Source: Cyanobacteria bacterium TGS_CYA1 (GTDB lineage Bacteria; Cyanobacteriota; Vampirovibrionia; Obscuribacterales; Obscuribacteraceae). From it: a stretch of 64,000 bases of DNA. Location of the stretch: NCBI GenBank assembly GCA_026129135.1, contig JAHCIQ010000006.1:124001-188000 (forward strand), in the 5' to 3' direction. This document shows positions 53,806-62,142 of this stretch, one piece after another (within the stretch, counting starts at the first letter, position 1; each line of letters starts with the position of its first letter). The position numbers and the translations under genes were made by a program. The notes under the pieces were generated by a model. That model was not told where the DNA came from. It saw only the letters and a list, made by a program, of their open reading frames with translations, and made no database searches.

Positions 53806-56007
53806 TCAAGCGTCCTTACTTGCGCCGTAGAAACCACGGGCGGTGCTCTTCATTTCTAAGAGCAATTTGCTTATAGCGCGTTTGGGTTCGTGGTTTTCAT
53901 AAATCTCAGACAGTTTGTCTGTTATATAGTCGATTCCCAGGGTGTCAGCGTACTTGAGCAAGCCGCCTCGAAAGGGTGGAAAACCAATTCCAATTATGAT
54001 GGCGAGATCGATTTCTTTTGCCTTGCGCACCACTTTCTCTTCCAGGCAGCGAGCCGCTTCGTCGATCATTGGTAGAAATAGTCTGTCTAGAATCAGCTGA
54101 CGATTTTTTTCATCCAGTGGCTCTTCGCTTGTTTTGACTTGTGTTTTTTCCAGGAATTCAGGATTGAGGCCAGCTTTTTTGCCTTCGTTCCACAGGTAGC
54201 AACCAGCATTGGTTTTCTTGCCCTGAAATCCGAGGTTCGTGGCAATTGATACCAATTTTGGCGTGTCGTATCTTTTGCCAAAACTTTCTTCCATATAAAC
54301 AGCGCAAGCGATAGCGATGTCCCAGGATAATTCGTCGAATAATTCAAATGGCGCAATCGGCATTCCAAAATCCTGCGCCGCTTTTTCGATCCAATTTACT
54401 GGAACTCCTTCGTCAGCCAGTCTGACTGCATCTAAGAGCAAGCAAGTGAGCAGGCGATTGACCAGAAATCCAGGACAGTCTTTTACTATGACTGGAATTT
54501 TTCCAAGCTGACTCAAGAAAGCAACTGCTTTTTTCTGAACTGCGGGTTTGGTCGCATTGGTTGGAATGACCTCTACAAGTGGCATTCTATCTACCGGATT
54601 GAAGAAGTGCAGACCAAGAAAGTTTTCTTGATTGCTTACAAACTGGCGTAACGATTCAAGTGGAATCGATGAGGTATTCGTGGCAATGATAACGTCTTTG
54701 TCAGACAATGAATCGGATAGAGCTGTCAGAACTTCTTTTTTTACTTCAAGATCTTCGTAAACAGATTCTATGACCATTTCACATCCAGATAAGTGGTCGT
54801 AGCTCACAGCAGCATTTGCAATGGCCTTGGTGTTTTTAGAATTGAGTCTTTCTGCTTCGTCTTTTGTTTTTTGAGGACTCGAAGTCTTTATACTCACATT
54901 GATGTCTGCTTTGAGCGAAACTTCACAGATGCCTCTACCCATGGTGCCAGCACCTATTACTCCAAGTTCTTTGATGCCACCAACTTGAGAGAGGCTGCGG
55001 TTAGCGCTTTGAACCGCGATTTCTTTGTTGAAGGAAAATGCAATCAGGTTGCGAGCAACAGCAGACGATGCTAATTTGCCAAAGCTTTGAATTTCCTTTT
55101 TCAGTCCTTCTGCCAGACCATTTTCCAGTCCGCATTTGATCGTTTCCAAAGCTAGATATGGTGCTGGATAATGCTCTGACACCCTCATCTTCAAAATGCG
55201 CTCGAATGTTTTGATAGCGCTTGCGATTTGTTTTGATTCTTCAGGGGTGATTGTTTCTTTAGAGAATTTTTGCTCGTATTTGTACTGCTGTTTGTCTTCT
55301 GGTTTTTGAGTTTTGCACAAATCTAATGCCACTTCTTCTGCACGTTTCATCAAATCTTCGACTGCAACTGCTTCATCTATCAGACCCAGTTTCAAGGCCT
55401 CTTCGACATTGAGAGTTTGTGCCATTAAGATAACTTCTAATGCTTGTTTCATTGGGATTTTTCTGGTTAAACGCTGTGTTCCACCAAGTCCAGGAACGAC
55501 TCCCAGTGTTACTTCAGGTAGTCCAAAAATAGTGGTCGGGCTGTCTGAACAAATTCGTTTGTCATAGCACAAAGCCAGTTCGAGTCCACCGCCAAGGCAT
55601 GGACCGTGCACTGCTATGACTGTGGGCTTGGAGATATTCAAATTTTCTTGGAAGGTTTTGTGACCATTGCGAGAATGACCTTCTGCAACTTCTTGTGTGC
55701 CGAATTGAGAAATCTCTTTGATGTCAGCACCGTAAGCGAAGTGATCGCTTTTAGCCGATCTGAAAATGAGTGCTTTTACCTGTTCGTCTTTCTCAGCCAT
55801 CGAAAGTGCTTTTGAAAAGTTTCCGATGATTTCGGTGGACAAGGTGTTGGCTCGACCAGGAACGTTCAAAGTGAGAACGCCTACTTGCGATGGCAATAAG
55901 CTCAAAGTCAGCTCGGGACCCCATGCTCCAAGCACGACTCCGTCCTGGGCGATTGACTCAAGGTTGTGTTTGTCGAGATCGAGAAAAGTTTGGCTCAAAG
56001 TCGTCAC
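53806..56007 (-). CDS. fadJ: Trifunctional-type enoyl-CoA hydratase / 3-hydroxyacyl-CoA dehydrogenase
   Basis: Carries out hydration and the dehydrogenase step of fatty-acid beta-oxidation. The 733-residue chain has the crotonase domain first (residues 1 to about 300), with ADIKEISQFG, GGGLELALCYDKRI and LPEVTLGVVPGLGGTQRL. The dehydrogenase domain follows, with the Rossmann GVIGAGTMGRGI (about 345), NTSSIPLESL and GLHFFNPVDRMPLVEVI carrying the catalytic His. The C-terminal HADH domains are present. Size and order fit FadB/FadJ; no thiolase gene is next to it. It uses GTG. A second, monofunctional dehydrogenase lies at 25031. Confidence 0.93.
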   Translation of the reverse strand: MTTLSQTFLDLDKHNLESIAQDGVVLGAWGPELTLSLLPSQVGVLTLNVPGRANTLSTEIIGNFSKALSMAEKDEQVKALIFRSAKSDHFAYGADIKEISQFGTQEVAEGHSRNGHKTFQENLNISKPTVIAVHGPCLGGGLELALCYDKRICSDSPTTIFGLPEVTLGVVPGLGGTQRLTRKIPMKQALEVILMAQTLNVEEALKLGLIDEAVAVEDLMKRAEEVALDLCKTQKPEDKQQYKYEQKFSKETITPEESKQIASAIKTFERILKMRVSEHYPAPYLALETIKCGLENGLAEGLKKEIQSFGKLASSAVARNLIAFSFNKEIAVQSANRSLSQVGGIKELGVIGAGTMGRGICEVSLKADINVSIKTSSPQKTKDEAERLNSKNTKAIANAAVSYDHLSGCEMVIESVYEDLEVKKEVLTALSDSLSDKDVIIATNTSSIPLESLRQFVSNQENFLGLHFFNPVDRMPLVEVIPTNATKPAVQKKAVAFLSQLGKIPVIVKDCPGFLVNRLLTCLLLDAVRLADEGVPVNWIEKAAQDFGMPIAPFELFDELSWDIAIACAVYMEESFGKRYDTPKLVSIATNLGFQGKKTNAGCYLWNEGKKAGLNPEFLEKTQVKTSEEPLDEKNRQLILDRLFLPMIDEAARCLEEKVVRKAKEIDLAIIIGIGFPPFRGGLLKYADTLGIDYITDKLSEIYENHEPKRAISKLLLEMKSTARGFYGASKDA

Positions 56008-56098
56008 CTTTATTGATAAAAGAGATATTAACGCTCGTTTCTTGGTATTTCCGCAAGATAGCTTGCCTCATCTCTTTTCATATACTTACAATAGTGTC

Positions 56099-56665
56099 AT
56101 GCGCACTTTTTTGATTTTGTATTTGTTTTTTCAATGCTCGCTATGTTTTGCCCAAGCCCCAAAAGGCTTACTGCAAGCCGTTTCGAAGTTGGCTGCCGAA
56201 GAAGACCGTAAATACGCGGACGGATGGTTTTTCGGGCAGCTACCACGAGTGTTCAAGTCTGGCTATGGAAAGCTCTCATGCGATCTTAAAGCTAGATTCG
56301 CTCTCGATTACGAGTCGATGCTTTTGAAGCGAAAACAAGACCTCGTGAGCAATTTCAACTCTTACGTACCCTATAATCAGCGCCTTATATTTGCCCGTGA
56401 TTGGTGGAAAAACGCTGATCAAAAGGGGCTTTGCAAATTCAGTTCGCTCTCTGATAAAGAAAAACTAATCTGGCTGCACGAATCGATTCTGGATGGCTCA
56501 GAACTGGCTTTTCGAGCCAGAGAAAAAATGGATCCAGGTAAAACTAATTCTTATTCTGTTCTTGCTCACGATAAAGAGCAAGATATGGTGGCACATTACA
56601 CGCACGAAAAGGGCAGAATAAGCACGTTTTCAAATACTTATGCCGAGTGGAAGGGCAAACTTTAG
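56099..56665 (+). CDS. Small secreted protein of unknown function
   Basis: 188 residues from the ATG at 56099. The signal peptide is clear (MRTFLILYLFFQCSLCFAQA). The mature part is mixed alpha/beta with DWWKNADQKGLCKFSSLSD and a C-terminal FSNTYAEWKGKL. I recognise no family. The ATG is chosen because upstream codons in this frame are read from the complement of the FadB-like gene. It is convergent with the pseudo-caspase gene (9-base gap). Confidence 0.65.
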   Translation: MRTFLILYLFFQCSLCFAQAPKGLLQAVSKLAAEEDRKYADGWFFGQLPRVFKSGYGKLSCDLKARFALDYESMLLKRKQDLVSNFNSYVPYNQRLIFARDWWKNADQKGLCKFSSLSDKEKLIWLHESILDGSELAFRAREKMDPGKTNSYSVLAHDKEQDMVAHYTHEKGRISTFSNTYAEWKGKL

Positions 56666-56674
56666 TCCGGATTT

Positions 56675-58414
56675 TTAAAGGCTGGAAATCATTTCTTCTG
56701 CGCGTTTGCGCTTGGGATCAGCAGGGTTGGCCAGTTCCAGATAGTTCTGCAACTCTTTTTTGCCCGCTTCCTTTTCTCCGCTTTTAACCAGTGATTGTCC
56801 AAGACAATAATGTGCATCAGCATTCTTCGGTGCCATCACAACCGCCTGGCGATATGCTTCCTTTGCTTTACTATGATTACCTTGAAGCATATAAGTAGAG
56901 CCGAGGTTCATCTGGGCAGATAGCAATTTAGGATCGAGTTCGACAGATTTTTGCGCGTATGTGAGCGCTTCTTGCAAGCGTCCTGCGCAAGCCAGGGCGA
57001 AACTCAATTGATCGTGTACGCTTGCCGATTTCGGATAGAGAACCAGTGCTTCTGCCAGAATGTCGATTGCTTTGTCGAATTCTTGATCTTGCAAATAAGA
57101 CTTTGAAAGAGCTTGAAGCACGGTCAAATCTTTCGAGTTCAGATCGTATGCTCTGCGCAACTCCGCTCTACTGGCTTGTTTATTCTCATCGCCACCTAGC
57201 TTAGCCAGTACTCGAGCTAGATTGGTGTGATAGAGAGCTTCTTGTGGCTTTTGGGCAATAGCTTTGCGGTAAAGTTCTTCTGATTCTTTGAGTTTACCCT
57301 TGAGCGCAAGAATGGTGGCATAGTCAGACAATGCCGGTGCGTAATTCGGGTCCGTTTCGAGCGTCTTTTGATAGGCGAGTATCGCTTCGTCTACTTTGCC
57401 TTCGTTTACGAGCGTATTGGCTTTAAAATAAATCGCTTCGGCGGCTAGAAAATTACTTACGTCATCTGGTACGTCATCGGCTTCTTTGCTGCCTGGCACA
57501 CCTAAGTAAAGGCTTTTGCCTTTGAAGTCAGATTTCATCAAAGGTGTTTGCTTTGACATATATTGACCACCATGACTGGTGGCTTGAACCGTATTCTTTT
57601 TGGCGATTTCAAACGCTTCATCGAGAGATACCAATCCATTATTTTGACGCAATGCCGAAACCAGATTGGTTGAAAAAACATTTCCCCAGCTCATTTGATC
57701 CGGTTGACTGGAAGTGACAATTACAAATCCTGTTCCAGAAACGAATTTGCTTGGATCCACGTTGAATGTTTTGGTGAGCGATTTGGAGCCTGCCGAGAGT
57801 TCGGCTGCGCCACTGTAGCCCGACTGAAGTACCAGTACTATTCTTTGTGCTTTGACATTTTTGCGCAGCACTCCCATTAAATCTTTGATTGAGACGCAAG
57901 TACCATAAATGTTATCGAGAGCGCAGTCGTAACTGCAGAGATAAGCGTCACCATCGGTGGTGGGAAAACTGCTGGTAGAAACAAACACGAGCACGAGGTC
58001 TTCAGGTTTGGCCAATTGACCAAGCCAGCTCGATCCAAGCGTATTCAAAATATTTTCTCTTGTGGCTTTCGAGTTGTTCAGCATGCGTACGTGCTTTGGA
58101 GAAAAACGACCGCCATTTGGATCTAATAGGTAGCTGTTGAATTCTTTTGCAGCCTTCTCCATCTCCGGATTGTCTGGGTTGAGTCGTGATTCTGCAAATT
58201 GAGAAACTCCAATTACAACTGCGAATTTTTGACCGACAGGTTTTAAATCTGATTTTTTATTGGGGTCCAGATCTTCAACTTTGGTCCATTGAATGCCAGA
58301 AACTGGTGGCTGCTGATCGGCTGCAAATGCACTCGAATAAAAAATCTGGCTTAGTGCAAACATGCTTGCAAGCGCGACACCGATTTCTCTGTTTTTGTTT
58401 GTTTTCTTTTTCAC
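56675..58414 (-). CDS. Secreted caspase-fold protein lacking the catalytic dyad, with TPR repeats
   Basis: 579 residues. A signal peptide (1 to about 32) is followed by a caspase/C14 domain (about 63-310): AVVIGVSQF start, EDLVLVFVSTSSF strand, DAYLCSYD, and RIVLVLQSGYSGAAEL. The usual SSHG motif is STSS (146-149) and the usual DACHSG motif is QSGYSG (197-202), so both the catalytic His and Cys are gone. Tandem TPR units fill about 325-565 (ALSDYATILALKGKLKESEE, LYHTNLARVLAKLGG). It uses GTG. It is 30 bases downstream of the hydrolase/DUF4384 gene and probably co-transcribed. Likely a scaffold or binding protein, not a protease. Confidence 0.82.
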   Translation of the reverse strand: MKKKTNKNREIGVALASMFALSQIFYSSAFAADQQPPVSGIQWTKVEDLDPNKKSDLKPVGQKFAVVIGVSQFAESRLNPDNPEMEKAAKEFNSYLLDPNGGRFSPKHVRMLNNSKATRENILNTLGSSWLGQLAKPEDLVLVFVSTSSFPTTDGDAYLCSYDCALDNIYGTCVSIKDLMGVLRKNVKAQRIVLVLQSGYSGAAELSAGSKSLTKTFNVDPSKFVSGTGFVIVTSSQPDQMSWGNVFSTNLVSALRQNNGLVSLDEAFEIAKKNTVQATSHGGQYMSKQTPLMKSDFKGKSLYLGVPGSKEADDVPDDVSNFLAAEAIYFKANTLVNEGKVDEAILAYQKTLETDPNYAPALSDYATILALKGKLKESEELYRKAIAQKPQEALYHTNLARVLAKLGGDENKQASRAELRRAYDLNSKDLTVLQALSKSYLQDQEFDKAIDILAEALVLYPKSASVHDQLSFALACAGRLQEALTYAQKSVELDPKLLSAQMNLGSTYMLQGNHSKAKEAYRQAVVMAPKNADAHYCLGQSLVKSGEKEAGKKELQNYLELANPADPKRKRAEEMISSL

Positions 58415-58442
58415 GATTCTTGACTCTCGACTCTAGACTCTT
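58415..58442. repeat. Tandem 7-base repeats in the hydrolase/pseudo-caspase gap
   Basis: The 30-base spacer between the hydrolase stop and the GTG of the pseudo-caspase gene consists of four near-identical heptamers on the minus strand: AAGAGTC, TAGAGTC, GAGAGTC and AAGAATC. They sit exactly where the ribosome-binding site should be. Confidence 0.8.
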
Positions 58443-58444
58443 GA

Positions 58445-60073
58445 TTATTGATGCAGCAAAGCTACGTCTACAGCCATCACTCCCCCTGTGTCTTCAAAGG
58501 TCAAGCGAACCTGACTGTTGTGAGTCTGGTTACGAGCTGCAACTTGCGCTTTGACGTCGTCTGGCATCATGACAGGGTTTGGATCGTCCCAGGTCAATTG
58601 CAGACCTGTGCCAATCAAATCTTTCGCCCCGTCTGTATCAGCTGATACAAAGGCAACTTTGTCTTTCATCGAACGTTCGATTTGATCGAGCGAAACTTGT
58701 TTGGACGAGAAAAATATTCTGATTTTTTCAAGTCCAGGGTTTTTATCGAAGGCTAACCAGTCATCATAAGGAAGGGGATAATCGATTCCGCGACGCAAAT
58801 AGTTCTTGTCGCCTGTAGATGCTGATGGAAAGAGGATTGCGCTATTGCCGGTCGAACCTTGTTTGAGCACGAGGTATGCATATCCGTCGCTGTCTGGAGC
58901 CAGGTGAAATCTTATAGAGTCACCAGATTTGAAGGACATTTTGTTATTACATCTATAAGTTTTGCCGTCGCGTCTCAATTCAATCCAGTAAGTGAGAGCT
59001 TTCTTGGGGCGGGCGACTTTTTTGACTTCGCTTGTGGTACCAGAAGTGGTGCTGGAAGCAACATTCGTTTTAAGATTAGGAATTATATGTTTGGTTATCC
59101 AGTTGGAAACAAATCCTAGGTCTTCCTGGTTGAATTGTGCATCTTCGAAAATTAAGTGTTCTGCAGTTTTGCTCAAAACAATTTGTCTATCTGGATTTGA
59201 GATGCTACCAAACAATTTCCAGGTGCCTGCAGGTCTGACCAGTTTATCGTTCGATCCCTGAATGAATAGAACTGGAGTAGATTTGATATTTGGAGCGAAA
59301 TTATAGCTGTCGTTCATATAATCACGAAACGCTATTAGCTCTTTGGGTTTGACATACGTTCTAGTTAGAGGGTCTTTGAGCCAGGTATTCTGCAAGTCTT
59401 TTTTCTTGGTGGCAGCTTTGACGATGGCTGGTCCCACATCGATTGGAGCATTGAAACCATGCAGCAGAACGTGTTTGACGATGCCCATTTCAGAATTGGC
59501 TCTGTCGTAGCGGTCACCTGCAGGCACCGATGAAATCAATCCATTAACCAGGTCCGGATAAGTAGCTGCGGTTTTCATGGCGATAGCGCCACCCATTGAT
59601 TCTCCAAGCACGATTACTGGAACGCCCGGATTTATGCGTTTGATTTCTTTGAGAGTCAAACCTATGTCTTGCATAGTGCCTTCAAAGTCGATTTCATTCA
59701 CACCCTTTTGCACCCACGATCCAAATCCACGTACATCGATGGCATAGACTGCGATATTTTTCTTCACCATTTCACGGGCGAAACTGTCATAAGTCCCTTT
59801 GTGTAGACCAAATCCGTGGATGCAAAGCATGATGGCTTGAGGGTCTCCTGCTTTCCAGATCATGCAGGGAATTTTTTGCGAGGGGTCGAGTTTTTTTGGC
59901 TGGCTTGGTTTGCCGAAGAGTGATTTGCCTCCGTCTTCCTCGCCAAAATCGGCTTCGCTGAATTCGACTATTTCGCCTTTGACCTGGTCAGCAGCTGCTA
60001 GCGCAGGCATCAATGGACTGCTCAACAAGAGAGTCGATGCAAGTAAGTAAGCGAAGGTTTTGAAATTTTTCAT
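58445..60073 (-). CDS. Secreted alpha/beta hydrolase fused to DUF4384-like domain
   Basis: 542 residues. A signal peptide (about 1-27) precedes an alpha/beta hydrolase of the monoacylglycerol-lipase/lysophospholipase type: LCIHGFGLHKGTYDSFA, DVRGFGSW, the nucleophile elbow GESMGG, and FIQGSNDKLVRP plus a C-terminal His in TAEHLIFED. The last third (about 365-475) has SGDSIRFHLAPDSDGYAYLV, ILFPSASTGDKNYLRRG and ILPLPYDDWLAFDKNPG-like elements that fit the DUF4384 beta domain, often found with caspase and TPR proteins. It would act on lipids or esters outside the cytoplasm; the substrate is unknown. It lies directly upstream of the pseudo-caspase gene. Confidence 0.82.
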   Translation of the reverse strand: MKNFKTFAYLLASTLLLSSPLMPALAAADQVKGEIVEFSEADFGEEDGGKSLFGKPSQPKKLDPSQKIPCMIWKAGDPQAIMLCIHGFGLHKGTYDSFAREMVKKNIAVYAIDVRGFGSWVQKGVNEIDFEGTMQDIGLTLKEIKRINPGVPVIVLGESMGGAIAMKTAATYPDLVNGLISSVPAGDRYDRANSEMGIVKHVLLHGFNAPIDVGPAIVKAATKKKDLQNTWLKDPLTRTYVKPKELIAFRDYMNDSYNFAPNIKSTPVLFIQGSNDKLVRPAGTWKLFGSISNPDRQIVLSKTAEHLIFEDAQFNQEDLGFVSNWITKHIIPNLKTNVASSTTSGTTSEVKKVARPKKALTYWIELRRDGKTYRCNNKMSFKSGDSIRFHLAPDSDGYAYLVLKQGSTGNSAILFPSASTGDKNYLRRGIDYPLPYDDWLAFDKNPGLEKIRIFFSSKQVSLDQIERSMKDKVAFVSADTDGAKDLIGTGLQLTWDDPNPVMMPDDVKAQVAARNQTHNSQVRLTFEDTGGVMAVDVALLHQ

Positions 60074-60215
60074 TTATGAGCACCAGTAGCAATAAACAGA
60101 CTTCCAGGTAGGTCGGGCTTTGTGCATTGACCACGCTTGGAGCCTTTTTTAGGAAGGGTCTTCATTTTACTGTACAAAGTGTTGCAGCCGCTCAATCGCG
60201 CCTTTGCTCTTAGTG

Positions 60216-60258
60216 AAAATAAAAACTGGTCCTTTGTTGCAAGGACCAGTCTTTTATC
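60216..60258 (-). terminator. Rho-independent terminator of the small secreted gene
   Basis: A perfect 10-bp stem ACTGGTCCTT (60225-60234) and AAGGACCAGT (60241-60250) with a 6-base loop. On the minus strand it is followed by TTTTTATTTTC. It lies 38 bases past the stop of the 86-residue gene; a weaker T run on the other side may allow bidirectional use. Confidence 0.9.
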
Positions 60259-60287
60259 TAATTTCGGTTTGAGGTTTATTCCAAAAA

Positions 60288-60548
60288 TTAGCGATAACAG
60301 CCGTTATGGCGGAATTTGTTGAAAAATACTTTGCCTGGACCTGGCGGGTTATAGACCCAACCTCTGCCGGGTCCTCCGCGACGTCCGCTCGGGTTGTAAT
60401 GCCAGTAGCGACCATGGCCTGCGCCACCTGTAGGACCAGGGGGATTGATTCGAGTATTGGTATAAGGGTATGCCTCGGCTTCTTGACCACTTGCAAGTGC
60501 TCCTGCAGCGATTGCCAGACCTATAATCAATGTTTTTACTATTTTCAT
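60288..60548 (-). CDS. Short secreted Gly/Pro-rich peptide
   Basis: 86 residues. Signal peptide 1-26 (ending AEA-Y). The mature 60 residues are rich in Gly, Pro, Tyr, Asn and Arg (repeats of NPPGP, GGAGHGRYWHYNPSG and GRRGGPGRGW) with a single Cys near the end. It ends with a clear terminator. No family recognised; it looks like a small surface or matrix peptide. The ATG at 60548 has GGAG about 6-8 bases upstream. Confidence 0.72.
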   Translation of the reverse strand: MKIVKTLIIGLAIAAGALASGQEAEAYPYTNTRINPPGPTGGAGHGRYWHYNPSGRRGGPGRGWVYNPPGPGKVFFNKFRHNGCYR

Positions 60549-60712
60549 TAAATTGTCTCCTTGCGTTTCATAGGTGTTGGTTCCTACTTGTTAAAACGAC
60601 AAAAAGAAGTAAAGAGTTCAAAAAAATCCCAATTAAGGCTGAAATTTTAATAATGCCAGCTCAATAAATAGGTATATATAAGCCTGACGGGTGTTAACGC
60701 GAGGGGACATTA

Positions 60713-61357
60713 ATGTCGGGACTAAAAACCTTACTTCTTTCATTGAGCATTGCTGGCGTGAGTGCATTGCCTGCTTATAGCCAGGTGGCCGGAGCCAATC
60801 AATCGATTTTCAATGACGAAGAACAAATGATGGGCTTGAATCAAGCGCAAGTTAGACAATACGAGCAGCAAAAAGTTCAAGCAGAAACAGAACTTTCAGA
60901 AGAGCAGAGAAAAAATGCTCCTTACAGACTATATGTCGAAAAGCAAATCACTACTTTGAGCGCGCCATCAAAAAATCCTAAGGCTGCAAGCGCTAATGCA
61001 GCTAAATTGAAGCAGTTGCAAGATTGGATTAAGCGTGACAACGATTATATTGCCAGACAGCAAAGCTATATCAATCAACTTACTGGCACAATCCAGAATT
61101 TGCAGCGCACGCAAAGCACCCAGATTGGCAACTTGCAAAACGACATCACCGCGATGCGTGAAAATCAGCAAGACGAAAAGGATGCCAAAAAATTCGACCA
61201 GATGATGCAGGTCAATTATTTCAACGAATTGCAGAGCGAAATGGGCGCCGCCTCCTGGGGTAGGCCTCCAGAAGATGGTACTTATAACAGCGTCGGCGGC
61301 TATGGTTTCATGGGTGGATATGGCTATAGCGGTGGTTTTGGAAGACGCAATTTCTAA
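60713..61357 (+). CDS. Secreted coiled-coil protein with Gly-rich tail
   Basis: 214 residues. Signal peptide 1-23 (ending AYS-Q). A central coiled coil (about 45-165, Gln/Asn/Lys heptads, e.g. KQLQDWIKRDNDYIARQQS) is followed by a Gly/Tyr/Phe-rich end (GGYGFMGGYGYSGGFGRRNF). The start has GAGGGGA about 6 bases upstream. A TATATAA box lies about 45 bases before the start. I recognise no family. It is followed after 8 bases by the gene at 61366, so the two and the TPR gene beyond form one operon. Confidence 0.75.
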   Translation: MSGLKTLLLSLSIAGVSALPAYSQVAGANQSIFNDEEQMMGLNQAQVRQYEQQKVQAETELSEEQRKNAPYRLYVEKQITTLSAPSKNPKAASANAAKLKQLQDWIKRDNDYIARQQSYINQLTGTIQNLQRTQSTQIGNLQNDITAMRENQQDEKDAKKFDQMMQVNYFNELQSEMGAASWGRPPEDGTYNSVGGYGFMGGYGYSGGFGRRNF

Positions 61358-61365
61358 GCGTTTGA

Positions 61366-62142
61366 ATGAAAGCATTTCGCGTATCCATTATTCTTGCTCT
61401 TTTTATTCTTCTATTTCCGCCATTTGCACTTAGTTGCCTGGCGGATGTAGAAGATGGAAATTTTGGACCATATATCTTTCCTGAAGGAGTTCCTCCCGTT
61501 CCCGACGAAATTCAGCCAGGCAGAACCTGGCAGGGATTTCCTCAGTATCGAGTTCTTATAGATTGGACTCAGATTCCAAAATGGTTGGCTGGAAACTGGT
61601 TTTCCAAAGAATATAGAATTCTCAAGACTTATGACCATCGCGAAGATATGCTTTACACCCTGGCAATGAGCCGCGACACACCTCAGGCTGATCATCTCGG
61701 CGACATGCAAGATAGAGAGGGTGGTATCTGGCACGCTCTGATTTCACCAGATTTGTATAAATATCAAAAAGGCAATTTGATAGAATACGTAGATATAATC
61801 AAAGTTAAGCCTGAGCGTGTGTATGACCTTGGTTTCGATGTCAGACAGCGGATGTTTCACGTTCTGGTCGACCCAAGCGAAGAAGGTAATCCAAAAATCG
61901 TGGATGCTTACACGGAAGAGCGAGTGAACGAGTACAAACCTACTCGTCCCGATGTCTGCACGGCCACCGTTTACAATCGTTTTTTCGATCGCGATGGCGC
62001 ACCTACGCATACCACGAATGCCATGCGAGTGCTTCGACGTAGCTCTCCATTTCAACACACCGCCACCAGATGCGGTGTCGATTTGACTGTCAATTTTTTA
62101 GACCATTTGCATGAAATTGGTCGTGACGACCTGGTTCCATGA
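61366..62142 (+). CDS. Secreted protein of unknown function
   Basis: 258 residues. Signal peptide 1-25 (MKAFRVSIILALFILLFPPF then CLADV); the Cys close to the cleavage site could make it a lipoprotein, but the lipobox is not canonical. The mature part has aromatic-rich strands (IDWTQIPKWLAGNWFSKEYR, DVRQRMFHVLVDPS) and no motif I recognise. The layout suggests a beta-rich secreted domain. No strong RBS, so translation may be coupled to the gene before. Its TGA overlaps the ATG of the following TPR gene. Confidence 0.7.
   Translation: MKAFRVSIILALFILLFPPFALSCLADVEDGNFGPYIFPEGVPPVPDEIQPGRTWQGFPQYRVLIDWTQIPKWLAGNWFSKEYRILKTYDHREDMLYTLAMSRDTPQADHLGDMQDREGGIWHALISPDLYKYQKGNLIEYVDIIKVKPERVYDLGFDVRQRMFHVLVDPSEEGNPKIVDAYTEERVNEYKPTRPDVCTATVYNRFFDRDGAPTHTTNAMRVLRRSSPFQHTATRCGVDLTVNFLDHLHEIGRDDLVP

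Noticed and set aside
55766-56098. Upstream extension of the frame of the secreted protein at 56099
   Set aside because: It is mostly antisense to the FadB-type gene, and the clear signal peptide starts at the ATG at 56099.
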